Below are positions 52,659 to 62,302 of a DNA stretch of 64,000 nucleotides, in pieces; the stretch's first letter is position 1; each line of letters starts with the position of its first letter. The notes beneath the pieces are model-generated. The model saw nothing but the letters and a program-made list of their open reading frames with translations. It had not been told where the DNA came from and searched no databases. The stretch comes from Thiobacillus sp. GTDB lineage: Bacteria; Pseudomonadota; Gammaproteobacteria; Burkholderiales; Thiobacillaceae. The position numbers and the translations under genes are program-made. The stretch covers positions 1 to 64,000 of the forward strand of contig JANJXT010000035.1 in the NCBI GenBank assembly GCA_024708885.1. Reading direction: 5' to 3'.

Positions 52659-52749
52659 CAGGGATCAGGGATCAGGGATCAGGGATCAGGGATCAGGGAT
52701 CAGGGGTCAGGGGTCAGGGATCAGGGATCAGGGATCAGGGATCAGGGAT
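52659..52749. repeat. Tandem array of 13 heptamers (CAGGGAT)
   Basis: Thirteen 7-bp units CAGGGAT fill 52659-52749; two central units are CAGGGGT. The array fills the whole gap between the stop of the hybrid kinase gene and the mpl start codon (6 bp away). The unit is the same word as in the cbbL-cbbS inverted repeat. Such arrays change copy number by slippage, here with possible effect on mpl translation. Confidence 0.92.
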
Positions 52750-54665
52750 TATCCCACGGCGGGGGCGCGCGGCTGCTGGACGAGATGGGTCAGCAGCGCG
52801 CGCAGTTTGGCGGGGCGCAGGGGCTTGTGCAGCAGGGGCAGGCCGGCCTGGGCGATGCGTTGCAGACTTTCCGGTGCGGTGTCGCCGGTGATGAGGATGG
52901 CGGGGATGCCGGGGCCGAATTTCTCGCGCAGGCGCGCGATCGCCGCGATCCCGTCGGTGTCGCCGGGCAGGCGATAATCCGAGATGATGACGTCGGGCGC
53001 GCATTCGAGGCTGTCGAGCCACTGCTCGGCTTCGTCGGCGTTGCGGGCGGTGACCAGACCGATGTTCCAGTTGTCGAACAGCTCCGCCATGCCGTGCAGG
53101 ATGGCGTTTTCGTCGTCGACCAGCAGCACCAGGGTGTCGGGCGGAATCACGTCGGTGACGGCACTGGCGCTGACGGATGGGCTCGCACGCACGCGCGCGG
53201 GGTCGCCAAGCGGCACATCGATGCTGAACCTGGAGCCGTGGCCCGGGCGCGAGACGAGGTCGATGCGGTGGCCCAGCAGACGCGCCAGGCGCGAGACGAT
53301 GGCCAGTCCCAGGCCGAGCCCCTTGTTGCGGTTGCGTGCCGGATTGTTGAGCTGGACGAATTCCTGGAACACGCTTTTCTGCAGCTCGGGCGGAATGCCC
53401 CGCCCGCTGTCGATGACGCTGATGCGCAGCATGCGGCCGCGGCGCCGGCAGCCGACCAGTACCCCGCCGTCGTCGGTGTAGCGGATGGCGTTGGTGATGA
53501 GGTTGGCGAGTATGCGTTCGATCAGCAGCGGGTCGCTGCAGATCACCGCATTGCAGGGGCGGATGCGCAGCTTGAGGTGTTTCTCCCCCGCCAGCGCGCC
53601 GAACTGCTTGCCGAGGACGTCGAACAGGGGCTGTAGCGCGATGTGCTCCGGGTGCGCCGCGATCGCGCCGGCATCCAGCCGCGAGATGTCCAGCAGCGCA
53701 TTGAACAGCAGCTCCATGGCGGCGGTCGATGCCTCGATGTTCTCCACCAGCGTCTGCGTCTCGGGCTCGCGGCTGCGCGTTTTCAGCGCGGCGACGAACA
53801 GCGACAGCGCGTGCAGCGGTTGGCGCAGGTCGTGGCTGGCCGCCGCGAGAAAACGCGATTTGGCCTGATTCGCGCGTTCGGCCTGGTCCTTCTTCGCGGC
53901 GAGGTCGGCGGTTGCGTCGAGAATGCGCAGCTCAAGCTCGGTGCGGTGTGCCTGCAGCGCTTCGGCCATGCGGTCGACGCCGCGCGACAGCTGGCCGATT
54001 TCGCCGGCCGTGGTCAGCCGCGCACGCGCGCCGAGATCGCCCTGCGCCAGGCGCTCGACCGCGTCGCCGATCTGTCCCAGCTGTCCGGCAAGCCGGTTGG
54101 ACAGCCGCCAGGCGAGCACGGCGCTCAGGGCCAGCGCCGCCACCATGAGGAATGCGGCATGCAGCAGCGTGGTGTGCCGGAAGGCCCGGATCTCGTCGCG
54201 CGAGACGGTGATCTCGACTTCGCCGAGCAGGGGGCTTGCCGCCACGCCGGAATCCAGGGTGGCGGACAGGTTGGCGGTGGGCAGCACGATGGGGACGCGC
54301 CGGTGCAAGCGCCCGTCGTCGTCCGCTTCCTGCGGCGGCGCACCCAGTCCCACGATCAGGCGCTGCTGCGGATCGAGTACGCGTGCCGACGTGAGCCGGT
54401 TGTCCTTCATCTCGCCTTCCAACTGGCTGTGCACCCTGGCGAAATCGCCTGCCACGAGCGCGTAGGGCAGCACGTCGGCGAGATGGTGCGCGGCGCTGTT
54501 GGCGCGTGCCTGCAATTCCGCATCCGCCTGCGACAGGGTGCGCGTGGTGAAATGGGCGACCATGCCGAACGCCGTGAGCAGCGCCGGCAGCAGCGCGATC
54601 GGCAGGATGCGGCGGCGGATGCTGCCGCCCCGGCCGGGCAGCCGCGTGACGCTGGTGTGCGTCAC
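52749..54665 (-). CDS. Hybrid sensor histidine kinase with receiver domain
   Basis: A 638-residue protein. Two membrane helices (ILPIALLPALLTAFGMVAHF and LLHAAFLMVAALALSAVLAW) enclose a ~130-residue periplasmic sensor. A HAMP segment, the phospho-acceptor AASHDLRQPLHALSLFVAAL, a HATPase domain (NLITNAIRYTDDGG, GLGLGLAIVSRLA) and a C-terminal receiver (LLVDDENAILHG, VIISDYRLPGDTDG) follow. The HDLRQPLHAL type pairs with LuxR-family regulators. It starts with GTG 54665, overlapping the stop of the regulator gene (GTGA). The signal is unknown. Confidence 0.9.
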   Translation of the reverse strand: MTHTSVTRLPGRGGSIRRRILPIALLPALLTAFGMVAHFTTRTLSQADAELQARANSAAHHLADVLPYALVAGDFARVHSQLEGEMKDNRLTSARVLDPQQRLIVGLGAPPQEADDDGRLHRRVPIVLPTANLSATLDSGVAASPLLGEVEITVSRDEIRAFRHTTLLHAAFLMVAALALSAVLAWRLSNRLAGQLGQIGDAVERLAQGDLGARARLTTAGEIGQLSRGVDRMAEALQAHRTELELRILDATADLAAKKDQAERANQAKSRFLAAASHDLRQPLHALSLFVAALKTRSREPETQTLVENIEASTAAMELLFNALLDISRLDAGAIAAHPEHIALQPLFDVLGKQFGALAGEKHLKLRIRPCNAVICSDPLLIERILANLITNAIRYTDDGGVLVGCRRRGRMLRISVIDSGRGIPPELQKSVFQEFVQLNNPARNRNKGLGLGLAIVSRLARLLGHRIDLVSRPGHGSRFSIDVPLGDPARVRASPSVSASAVTDVIPPDTLVLLVDDENAILHGMAELFDNWNIGLVTARNADEAEQWLDSLECAPDVIISDYRLPGDTDGIAAIARLREKFGPGIPAILITGDTAPESLQRIAQAGLPLLHKPLRPAKLRALLTHLVQQPRAPAVG

Positions 54666-55330
54666 CCCTGCGTGCGGCGCTGCATGGCCAGAACGGCCTC
54701 GGCGCGGTTGTTGACCCCGAGGGCGCGGAAGATTGCGGCGACGTGGATCTTCACCGTGGATTCGGACAGCGCAAGCAGCTCGGCAATGGTCTTGTTGGGG
54801 CACCCGCGTGCCAGCAGGCGCGCCACCTCGAATTGCCGCGCCGTCAGGCCGGCGTGCTGCAGCCCCGGAATCTGTGCTCCGGGCGCTGCCGCCGTGACTT
54901 CGGCGTCGCTGCCGAAACGGGGTATGAAAACGTAGCCGGCGAGGACCTGACGCAGCGCCCGCAGCATGATTTCAGTGGAGGACGATTTGGGAATGTAGCC
55001 GAGCGCACCGGCGCCGATCACCTGGCGCACGTCCTGCGGCGCTTCGGAGGCCGACAGCACCACCAGGGGAATGTCGGGAAAGCGGCTGCGAAACTGCGCG
55101 ATACCCTGGATGCCGACGAAGCCGGGCATGTTGAGGTCGACCAGCGCGAGATCGAGGTCGGTGTGCAGCGCCGCCTGGGCGAACAGGCTCGGATAGTCGT
55201 GCGCGTCGAGAATGATGGTGCGCGGCGCGAGTCGTGCGACCACGTGGCGCACGCCTTCGCGGATCAGCGGATGGTCGTCGGCCAGCAGCGCTTTGAAAGT
55301 GACGCTTGACGGCGCCGTTCTCGCATTCAT
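54662..55330 (-). CDS. LuxR/NarL-family response regulator
   Basis: A 222-residue regulator. The receiver has LLADDHPLIREGV, the phospho-acceptor ALVDLNMPGFVG and a conserved YIPKSS. The C-terminal GerE helix-turn-helix is LTARQFEVARLLARGCPNKTIAELLALSESTVKIHVAAIFRALGV. It is cotranscribed with the hybrid kinase (4-bp overlap). Targets are unknown; its own leader (55331-55372) is too short to show an operator. Confidence 0.92.
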   Translation of the reverse strand: MNARTAPSSVTFKALLADDHPLIREGVRHVVARLAPRTIILDAHDYPSLFAQAALHTDLDLALVDLNMPGFVGIQGIAQFRSRFPDIPLVVLSASEAPQDVRQVIGAGALGYIPKSSSTEIMLRALRQVLAGYVFIPRFGSDAEVTAAAPGAQIPGLQHAGLTARQFEVARLLARGCPNKTIAELLALSESTVKIHVAAIFRALGVNNRAEAVLAMQRRTQG

Positions 55331-55372
55331 GCGCGCGATTTTACCAGCCCGGCGGCCCGGTCGCGCCGGGCT

Positions 55373-55870
55373 TCAGCGGCCGCGTACCCTGCGCAGGCCT
55401 TCGTCGATGGCGGCCTCCAGGTAACCGAAGTAGTAGTCCGGCGTCAGCAGGCCGACAAGCGGGTCGCCGGTCTCGTTGCCGCGCGTGTCGTAGACCTTCA
55501 CCGTCGGCACCATGATCACCTTGCTTGCCGCGGCGAACGCGCCCTCGGTGGTCGGCTTGCCGTCGAAGCCGGTGAGCGGCCGGGTCGAGCTCATCTCGAC
55601 CTCACGGATGATGACACGCTTGCGATAGGCGCGGTCCTTGTGCATCGGCACCAGGTATTCGCGCTTGACGCGCTCGCAGAAATGGCAGAACGCGCTGGAG
55701 TACAGGATGAGAATCGGCACCTGACGGCGCGCGGCTTCGCGCGCGTCGGCTTGCAGGTTCGCCGCACGCACCAGGCCGTCGTCGGCACGGACGTTCAGCG
55801 TGAGCCCCCATGCTAGAATCAAAGCCCATGCCGCGAGTCGCCGCATGGTGCTGCGTGTGTGCTGTCGCAT
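55373..55870 (-). CDS. Periplasmic thioredoxin-like protein (SoxW/DsbC-like fold)
   Basis: A 165-residue exported protein with signal peptide [21 protein letters not shown] and a thioredoxin fold with the CxxC site [18 protein letters not shown]. The later [11 protein letters not shown] supplies the cis-proline. Such proteins often keep periplasmic enzymes reduced, for instance in sulfur oxidation. The start may be ATG 55870 or 55846; neither has a good ribosome site. It is divergent from hemC with only 58 bp between. The two-component genes upstream share its strand. Confidence 0.8.
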   Translation of the reverse strand: MRQHTRSTMRRLAAWALILAWGLTLNVRADDGLVRAANLQADAREAARRQVPILILYSSAFCHFCERVKREYLVPMHKDRAYRKRVIIREVEMSSTRPLTGFDGKPTTEGAFAAASKVIMVPTVKVYDTRGNETGDPLVGLLTPDYYFGYLEAAIDEGLRRVRGR

Positions 55871-55928
55871 GCCGCCCACCGAATCCCTCTGTCGCGTTTC
55901 CACCGCCCCGATTACCTTGCCTGCCGAC

Positions 55929-56846
55929 ATGCAAACCCTGACCATCGCTTCCCGTGAAAGTGCCCTTGCCATGTGGCAGGCCGAGCATATCCGCGATCGC
56001 CTGCGCGCACTCCACCCGGGATGCGACGTCGACATTCTGGGCATGACCACGCGCGGCGACCAGATTCTCGACGTCACGCTTTCCAAGATCGGCGGCAAGG
56101 GCCTGTTTGTCAAGGAGCTCGAGGTGGCGCTGGAAGCCGGCCGTGCCGATCTCGCGGTGCATTCGATGAAGGACGTGCCGATGGAACTGCCGCCGGGCTT
56201 CACGCTGGCGGTGATCGGCGAGCGCGAGGACCCGCGCGACGCCTTCGTCTCCAGCCGCTACGCGCATCTGTCCGACCTGCCGCCGGGCGGCGTCGTCGGC
56301 ACTTCCAGCCTGCGCCGCGAAGCCCAGCTGCGCGCGCGCTATCCGCATCTCGCGGTGAAACCCCTGCGCGGCAACGTCGGCACGCGCCTGAAAAAGCTCG
56401 ACGAAGGCCAGTTCGATGCCATCCTGCTGGCGGCTGCCGGCCTCAAGCGCCTCGGCCTGGGCGCGCGCATCCGCAGCCTGCTGTCGGTGGAGGACAGCAT
56501 CCCCGCCGCCGGCCAGGGGGCGCTCGGCATCGAAATCCGCAGCGGCCGGGACGACGTCGCCGCGCTGCTCGCGCCGCTCGATCATCCCGCGACCGCGGTC
56601 TGCGTACGTGCCGAGCGCCAGGTCAGCCGCGTGCTCGGCGGCAGCTGCCAGGTGCCGCTCGGCGCGCATGCCGTCCTCGAAGGCGGCATCCTGCGCATCG
56701 CCGGCTTCGTCGCCCGTCCCGACGGCAGCGCATTCATCCACGAGCGCGCCGAGGGCGATGCCGCCGACCCGGAGGCGGTCGGCCAGGCGCTCGCCGACAA
56801 GCTGCTTGCGCAGGGCGCGCGCGCCGTCCTCGACGCCATCGCATGA
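55929..56846 (+). CDS. hemC: Porphobilinogen deaminase (hydroxymethylbilane synthase)
   Basis: Joins four porphobilinogens to hydroxymethylbilane in tetrapyrrole synthesis. The 305-residue chain has [50 protein letters not shown] and the cofactor-binding cysteine in [10 protein letters not shown]. The start ATG 55929 gives the natural N-terminus. hemD overlaps its stop (ATGA). The order hemC-hemD-hemX-hemY is the usual operon. Confidence 0.97.
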   Translation: MQTLTIASRESALAMWQAEHIRDRLRALHPGCDVDILGMTTRGDQILDVTLSKIGGKGLFVKELEVALEAGRADLAVHSMKDVPMELPPGFTLAVIGEREDPRDAFVSSRYAHLSDLPPGGVVGTSSLRREAQLRARYPHLAVKPLRGNVGTRLKKLDEGQFDAILLAAAGLKRLGLGARIRSLLSVEDSIPAAGQGALGIEIRSGRDDVAALLAPLDHPATAVCVRAERQVSRVLGGSCQVPLGAHAVLEGGILRIAGFVARPDGSAFIHERAEGDAADPEAVGQALADKLLAQGARAVLDAIA

Positions 56847-57610
56847 CCGGGCCGCTCGCCGGGCGTACCGTGCTGGTCACCCGCCCCACGCACCAGGCGC
56901 AGGGGCTGGCCGAGCGGATTCGCGCGGCGGGCGGCGACGCCTTCGTCTTCCCTGCGCTCGCCATCGAGGCCGTGCCGCACGCCGAGCTCGCGGCCGCCCT
57001 CGCGCGGCTCCCGGCCGCCGCTGTGCTGGTTTTTGTCAGCCCCAATGCCGCACGATTCGGCATGGCGGCGATTCGCGCCGCAGGGGGCCTGCCGCCGTCG
57101 GCGCAGGTGTTCGCGGTGGGGCCGGGCACGGCACGCGCGCTGGCCGCCGCCGGCCTTGGCAGCGCAATCGTTCCGGACGGACAGGACAGTGAAGCGCTGC
57201 TCGCGCTGCCCGCGTTGCAGGACGTGGCGGGGCGGCAGGTGCTGGTCGTGCGCGGCGTCGGCGGGCGGCCGCTGCTGGCCGACACGCTCGCGGCGCGCGG
57301 CGCGCAGGTCGCCTTCCTCGAATGTTACCGGCGCAGCTGCCCGCACGACGATCCTGCGCCGTTGCTGGCGCGCTGGCAGGCGGGCGGCATCGACGCGGTG
57401 ACCGTCGCCAGCGCCGAGACCCTGCACAACCTGGCCCAGCTGCTGGGGCAGGCGGGCATGCCGCTGCTTCTGAATACCCCGGTTTTCGCGCCGCATGCGA
57501 AAATCGCCGAGGCCGCCCGCCGTTTTGGCGTCGCACGCGCGATCACCACTGAAGGGGGCGACGCCGGTCTGGCGGACGGCCTGGTGAACTGGTTCAGGGA
57601 CAACACATGA
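56843..57610 (+). CDS. hemD: Uroporphyrinogen-III synthase
   Basis: Cyclises hydroxymethylbilane with inversion of ring D. The 255-residue chain is of low conservation, as is normal, with [20 protein letters not shown] at the start, [22 protein letters not shown] and [15 protein letters not shown] 56843 overlaps the hemC stop; its own stop overlaps hemX. Two Rossmann-like halves can be traced. Confidence 0.93.
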   Translation: MTGPLAGRTVLVTRPTHQAQGLAERIRAAGGDAFVFPALAIEAVPHAELAAALARLPAAAVLVFVSPNAARFGMAAIRAAGGLPPSAQVFAVGPGTARALAAAGLGSAIVPDGQDSEALLALPALQDVAGRQVLVVRGVGGRPLLADTLAARGAQVAFLECYRRSCPHDDPAPLLARWQAGGIDAVTVASAETLHNLAQLLGQAGMPLLLNTPVFAPHAKIAEAARRFGVARAITTEGGDAGLADGLVNWFRDNT

Positions 57611-58635
57611 GCGACATTTCCGAGACGATTGCAGCGCCAGCGGCCCCTGCACCGACGCGGCCGCAGACCAGTCATGGTCCGATGTGGCTCGCGCTGATGC
57701 TTGCGGTGCTGGCGCTCGCCGTCGCCGCGTGGTCGTGGTCCGACAGCCGCGAGCGCATCCGCGATCTCAAGGCCGAACTCGGCCGCCGCCTCGCCGAAAC
57801 CGGACAGACGGCGAGCGAGACCCGGCTGCTCGCGCGCAACGCCGACGACGCGATGCGGCAGGCCACTGAAAAACTCGCGCAGCTGGAAGCGCAGCTGGCC
57901 ACCTCGCAGCAGCAGCAACTCTCGCTTGAAGCCCTGTACAAGGACCTGTCGCAGGGGCGCGACCAGTGGACGCTGGCCGAAATCGAGCAGGTGCTGCTGA
58001 CCGCGGCGCAACAGCTGCAACTGGCCGGCAACGTGCGCGCCGCCATCATTGCGCTGGAAGGCGCCGACACCCGCCTGCAGCGTCTCGACAAGCCGCAGTT
58101 CACCCCGCTGCGGCGCGCCATCGCCGTCGACCTCGCCAACCTGCGTGCGGTCCCCTCGGTCGACGAAGTGGGCGCCAACGCGCGCATCGAGGCACTGGCG
58201 GCGCGCCATGCAGGCTGGCCGCTCGCGAGTGCGCAGGCATCCGAAGCCACGGCAGCGGCACCGCGCGGTGCGGGGCGCGCCGCCAACCTCGGTCAGGAGC
58301 TGTGGACGGAAATGAAGCGCCTGGTGCAGATCCGCCGCGCCGAAGGCAATGAGGCGGTGCTGCTGCCGCCTGATCAGGCCTATTTCCTACGCGAAAACCT
58401 GCGCCTGCGCCTGCTCTCCGCGCGCCTCGCCCTGCTCTCGGAAGACCAGGCCGCGTTCAAGGCCGATCTCCAGGCGGTGGCCGACATGCTGACGCGCTAC
58501 TTCAACACGCGCGACGCGGGCGTGGTCGCCGCGCTCAAGGAAGTGCACCGCCTGGCGAGCCTGCAGATCGTGCACAAGTTGCCCGGCATCGATGCCAGCC
58601 TTGCCGCGCTGGACGCGTTGAAGGGCACGCCCTGA
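57607..58635 (+). CDS. hemX: HemX-family membrane protein
   Basis: A 342-residue protein with a short cytosolic Ala/Pro-rich start, one membrane helix (MWLALMLAVLALAVAAWSW, about 26-44) and a long periplasmic coiled-coil part (SRERIRDLKAELGRRLAETG). It is often annotated as uroporphyrin-III methyltransferase, but it lacks the SAM-binding core of CobA; a structural role in haem synthesis is more likely. It overlaps hemD by 4 bp and hemY by 1 bp. Confidence 0.9.
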   Translation: MSDISETIAAPAAPAPTRPQTSHGPMWLALMLAVLALAVAAWSWSDSRERIRDLKAELGRRLAETGQTASETRLLARNADDAMRQATEKLAQLEAQLATSQQQQLSLEALYKDLSQGRDQWTLAEIEQVLLTAAQQLQLAGNVRAAIIALEGADTRLQRLDKPQFTPLRRAIAVDLANLRAVPSVDEVGANARIEALAARHAGWPLASAQASEATAAAPRGAGRAANLGQELWTEMKRLVQIRRAEGNEAVLLPPDQAYFLRENLRLRLLSARLALLSEDQAAFKADLQAVADMLTRYFNTRDAGVVAALKEVHRLASLQIVHKLPGIDASLAALDALKGTP

Positions 58636-59807
58636 TGCGCTGGCTGGTAAGCCTGCTGATCCTTGCCGTGCTGGCGGTGGCGCTCGCGCTGGCGGGGCGT
58701 TACGACCCCGGCTACGTGGTGCTGGTGTACCCGCCGTGGCGCATGGAAATTTCCTTCATCAGCTTCGTGCTGATGCTGGTCGCCCTCGTGGTCGGCGGCG
58801 TCGTGCTGCTGCGCGTGGCGGCGCTGACCCTGGCGCTGCCGCGCATCGTGCGCGAGCAGCGCGCGCGTCGCGCCGCGCGGAAGCGCGACCAGCAGTTCGT
58901 CGACGGTCTGCGCGCCTTCACCGAAGCGCGCTGGAAAGACGCCGAGCAGATCCTCGGCGCCTGGCAGGGCGAGGCGGGGCGCCTTGGGCTTGCGCGCGTG
59001 CTGGCCGCGCGCGCCGCCAATGAAATGCGCGCGCCTGCGCTGCGCGAGCGCCATGTGAGCGATGCGGCGGCGCAGGGCAGCGAACTCGCAGCGCAGCTGC
59101 TGGAGGCGGAAACGCGGCTCGACCTCAAGGATGCGTCCGGCGCGCTGGTGGCCATCGACACCGCCCGTGCGATCGCGCCGCAGCACACCACCCTGCTGCG
59201 CATGGAACTGAAGGCGCGGCAGCTCGTCGGCCAGTGGGACGAGGTCGACCGCCTGCTCGACGCGCTGGCGCGCAGCAACGCGCTGGAACCCGCCATCGCC
59301 ACGCAGATGCGGCGCATCGCCTACGCCGAGAACCTCAAGCGCCGCGCCGAGGACGACCGCGCGCTCCTCGAATACTGGAAAAAAATACCCGGCGATTTCC
59401 GTACCGATGCCTTCGTCGCGCGCGCCGCGGCGCGCGCCTTCATGCAGCGGGGCGGTCACGACACCGCGCTCGACATCCTGGAAGCGGCGCTCGATGCGTC
59501 GTGGGACGAGGATCTGGTCGCGCTGTACGGCGAAGTGCGCGGCAGCAAGCCGCTGCGACAGATCGAACGCGCGGAGAAGTGGCTGCACGCGCAGCCGCGC
59601 GACGCGCAGCTGCTGCTGACGCTGGCGCAGTTGTGCAGCGTCGAGTCGTTGTGGGGCAAGGCGCAGAGTTATCTCGAAGCGAGCCTTGCCATCGCGCCGA
59701 GCGCGGATGCCCACATCCGCATGGCCGAACTCAAGGTCCAGAGCGGACAGCCGGGCGAGGCCTGCCAGCACTACCAGAAGGCGCTGGAGCGCTGCCGGCT
59801 CGCGTAG
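58635..59807 (+). CDS. hemY: HemY N-terminal-family TPR membrane protein
   Basis: A 390-residue protein with two N-terminal membrane helices (WLVSLLILAVLAVALALAG and ISFVLMLVALVVGGVVLL) and a cytosolic helical repeat part of TPR type (RALLEYWKKIPGDFRTDAFV, DALLLxx-type helices near the end). It is distinct from protoporphyrinogen oxidase HemY of Bacillus. Its role is thought to be in assembly of late haem or envelope complexes. It is the last gene of the hem operon. Confidence 0.92.
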   Translation: MRWLVSLLILAVLAVALALAGRYDPGYVVLVYPPWRMEISFISFVLMLVALVVGGVVLLRVAALTLALPRIVREQRARRAARKRDQQFVDGLRAFTEARWKDAEQILGAWQGEAGRLGLARVLAARAANEMRAPALRERHVSDAAAQGSELAAQLLEAETRLDLKDASGALVAIDTARAIAPQHTTLLRMELKARQLVGQWDEVDRLLDALARSNALEPAIATQMRRIAYAENLKRRAEDDRALLEYWKKIPGDFRTDAFVARAAARAFMQRGGHDTALDILEAALDASWDEDLVALYGEVRGSKPLRQIERAEKWLHAQPRDAQLLLTLAQLCSVESLWGKAQSYLEASLAIAPSADAHIRMAELKVQSGQPGEACQHYQKALERCRLA

Positions 59808-59827
59808 CCGCGGCCGACGACGCGGGC

Positions 59828-60865
59828 TCAGCCGGCCGCTGCGCTCACCGCGTCGACGGCGTAGGCGAAGGAATCGGCAAAGAACTGGTCTTCAGGCAGC
59901 GCGCGGGTATGGATGAATGTCTCGCGCGCGCTGTCGATCATCGCCGGTGCGCCGCTGGCGTAGACCTGATAGCCCGCAAGGTCCGCGAAATCGGCCAGCA
60001 CCGCGGCATGCACGTTGCCGGTGCGGCCCTGCCAGGCGTCGTCCGGCGCGGGCTCCGACAGCACCGGGACAAAACTGAAGTTGGGGTGTTCGGCCGCCCA
60101 GCGCTGCGGCAGTTCGGCCATGTAGAGATCCTTCCGCGCGCGCGCCCCCCAGTAAAGCACCATCTCGCGGTCCATGTGCGCGGCGAAGGCATGTTCCAGC
60201 ATGCCCTTGATCGGTGCGAAGCCGGTGCCGCCCGCGACGAAGATCATCGGCTTGTCCGAATCCTCGCGGATGAAAAAGCTGCCCAATGGACCCTTCAGGC
60301 GCAGGATGTCGCGCGCCTTCATCGCGGAAAATACCTGCGTACTGAACAGCCCGTCCGGCACGTGACGGATGTGCAATTCGAGCAGCGCGTCGTCGTGCGG
60401 CGGGTTGGCGAGCGAGTAGCTGCGCGACCGGCCATCCTTCAGCTGGAAGTCGATGTACTGCCCGGCGAGGAACTGCAGACGTTCGTTGGCCGGCAGCTTG
60501 ATCTTCAGCAGCATGACGTCGCCGGCGCGTTGTTCCATCTGCTCCACCCGGCACGGCAGCGTCTTCACCACGATGTCCCGGGCGGCGCCGATTTCCTTTG
60601 CCTCGAGGCTCAGGTCCGACAGCGGCCTGGCGCGGCAGAACAGTGCGCGGCCGCGCGCCTTCTCCTCGTCCTTCAGGATTCCGGCCTGGTAGTCGCCGTG
60701 CTCGACCGTGCCGGCGAGCACCGTGCCCTTGCACGCGCCGCACGCGCCGTTGCGGCAACCATAAGGCAGTGCGAAGCCTTCGCGCAGCGCCGCTTCGAGT
60801 ATGGTTTCGCCGGCTTCGACAGTGAACTGGTGCCCGCTGGGCTGGAGGGTGACCTGATACGGCAT
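59828..60865 (-). CDS. 2Fe-2S ferredoxin-type NAD(P)H-flavin reductase (AscD-like)
   Basis: A 345-residue reductase. The N-terminal ferredoxin domain has the cluster ligands CRNGACGACKG and LFC. The FAD domain has SRSYSLANPP, and the NAD domain has MIFVAGGTGFAPIKGMLEH and YASGAPAMID. This layout is that of CDP-6-deoxy-glucoseen reductase and many phenol or methane monooxygenase reductases. No sugar cluster or monooxygenase is near, so the electron acceptor is unknown. It converges with hemY with a 20-bp gap. Confidence 0.88.
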   Translation of the reverse strand: MPYQVTLQPSGHQFTVEAGETILEAALREGFALPYGCRNGACGACKGTVLAGTVEHGDYQAGILKDEEKARGRALFCRARPLSDLSLEAKEIGAARDIVVKTLPCRVEQMEQRAGDVMLLKIKLPANERLQFLAGQYIDFQLKDGRSRSYSLANPPHDDALLELHIRHVPDGLFSTQVFSAMKARDILRLKGPLGSFFIREDSDKPMIFVAGGTGFAPIKGMLEHAFAAHMDREMVLYWGARARKDLYMAELPQRWAAEHPNFSFVPVLSEPAPDDAWQGRTGNVHAAVLADFADLAGYQVYASGAPAMIDSARETFIHTRALPEDQFFADSFAYAVDAVSAAAG

Positions 60866-60965
60866 GATGGCGAACGCTTACAATGCAGAACTGAAGCTCG
60901 GGATTATCCCCCGCGCACCCGTGTATTTCACCCCTGCCGGACCAGGGTTGCAAGCTGCGTGCTCC

Positions 60966-61850
60966 ATGAAAACCATCCTGATCGTCGGATTCGGCGACAT
61001 CGCCGAGCGGCTGGTGCGGCGCTATGCGCACCAGGCCACGTTCATCGGCCTCACCCGCCAAGCCGGGCGCGCCGCCGAACTGCGCGCGCTGGGTGTGATT
61101 CCGCACGTCGCTGATCTCGATGCGCCGGCCACGCTGCGGCGCCTGCCGCGCGTCGACGCCGTGTTCCATTTCGCGCCGCCACCCGGCACGGGGACGACCG
61201 ACCCGCGTACCGCCTCCCTGCTGCGCGCGCTCGGCCGGCGCTGCCCCGGCGCGCTGGTCTACATCAGCACGAGCGGCGTGTACGGCGATTGCGCCGGCGC
61301 CTGGGTGGCCGAGACGCGGCCGCTGGCCCCGGTCAGCGGCCGCGCGGTGCGCCGCGTCGACGCCGAGCGTCGGCTGCGTGCCTGGGGCCGCCGCCAGGGC
61401 GTGCCGGTGACGGTGCTGCGCGCACCCGGCATCTACGCTGCCGACCGCCTGCCGCTGGAGCGCATCCGTCGCGGCACGCCGGCACTGCTGCGCGAGGCGG
61501 ACAGCTACACCAACCACATCCACGCCGACGACCTCGCCCGCCTGGCGTGGGCCGCGTTGTTCCGCGGTCGTGCCGGACGCGTCTATCATGCGGTTGATGC
61601 GTTGCCGCTGAAAATGGGCGACTGGTTCGACAGCTGTGCCGATGCCTTCGATCTGCCGCGTCCGCCACGCGTGACGCGCGCCGAGGCGGAACACGTGCTG
61701 TCCGAGGCGCTGCTGTCTTTCCTGCGCGAGTCGCGCCGCCTGTCGAACGTGCGGACCGTGCGCGAATTGCGGCTGAAGTACCGCTACCCGACGTCGGACC
61801 ACCTGCTGCGCGAGCTTCGCCGCGCGCGCGGGCAGCTGCCGCTGTTTTAA
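60966..61850 (+). CDS. NAD-dependent epimerase/dehydratase-like (SDR) protein
   Basis: A 294-residue extended-SDR-like protein similar to YeeZ. The nucleotide loop is ILIVGFGDIAERL, with alanine in place of the last glycine. VFHFAPPPGTG and the catalytic-type Tyr region LVYISTSGVYGDCAG follow. The classical YxxxK pair is not evident, so activity is doubtful. ATG 60966 is used; the 34 codons before it overlap the divergent promoter region of the reductase gene. Its end overlaps fxsA by 4 bp. Confidence 0.8.
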   Translation: MKTILIVGFGDIAERLVRRYAHQATFIGLTRQAGRAAELRALGVIPHVADLDAPATLRRLPRVDAVFHFAPPPGTGTTDPRTASLLRALGRRCPGALVYISTSGVYGDCAGAWVAETRPLAPVSGRAVRRVDAERRLRAWGRRQGVPVTVLRAPGIYAADRLPLERIRRGTPALLREADSYTNHIHADDLARLAWAALFRGRAGRVYHAVDALPLKMGDWFDSCADAFDLPRPPRVTRAEAEHVLSEALLSFLRESRRLSNVRTVRELRLKYRYPTSDHLLRELRRARGQLPLF

Positions 61851-62299
61851 CGGTCGCGCAATCGTTCGTCGGCAACGTGCCGGTATTCGCCGTCGAGGGT
61901 GCGCCCCGCGCGGTCGACGTCCCCGGGCCACGGCGAGGCGGGGGCGTCGTCGCCCGGCGGGGGCATCGTCGCCGGGCGGCGCCAGGTGCCCGGCACCAGC
62001 AGCAGGCCGAGTGCGATGACGTCGCTGATGAAGCCGGGGAACACCAGCAGCCCGCCGGCGATCAGCATGCGCCCGCTGGCAAGCAGTGCGGCCAGGGGAT
62101 GCGTGCCGGACTGCACGGAAAACAGCAGGCGCGCGCCCCAGGCAAGGCGCTCGAAGCGGATCAGCGCGGCGCCGGCGAGTGCGGCAACGAGAAGCCACAA
62201 CAGCACCCAGGCACCGATGTGTTCGGCCATCCAGAAAATACCGATGGCTTCGAGCACCGGAAACGAGAGCATCAGTAGCACGATCCAACCAAAGCGCAT
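61847..62299 (-). CDS. fxsA: FxsA family membrane protein
   Basis: A 150-residue protein with three to four membrane helices (FGWIVLLMLSFPVLEAIGIFWMA, WVLLWLLVAALAGAALI, a third near GGLLVFPGFISDVIALGLLL). The family motif PGFISD is present. FxsA affects phage exclusion in E. coli; its normal role is unknown. The tail is hydrophilic. It is divergent from cutA with a 3-bp gap, so the promoters must overlap the coding starts. Confidence 0.9.
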   Translation of the reverse strand: MRFGWIVLLMLSFPVLEAIGIFWMAEHIGAWVLLWLLVAALAGAALIRFERLAWGARLLFSVQSGTHPLAALLASGRMLIAGGLLVFPGFISDVIALGLLLVPGTWRRPATMPPPGDDAPASPWPGDVDRAGRTLDGEYRHVADERLRDR

Positions 62300-62302
62300 G
62301 AC

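Noticed and set aside
52659-52749. CAGGGAT array considered as a CRISPR
   Set aside because: Units are contiguous 7-mers without spacers and no cas genes are near; it is a simple tandem repeat.
57607-58635. HemX as a SAM-dependent uroporphyrinogen methyltransferase
   Set aside because: The family annotation is traditional, but no SAM-binding core is visible; one membrane helix and a coiled coil dominate.
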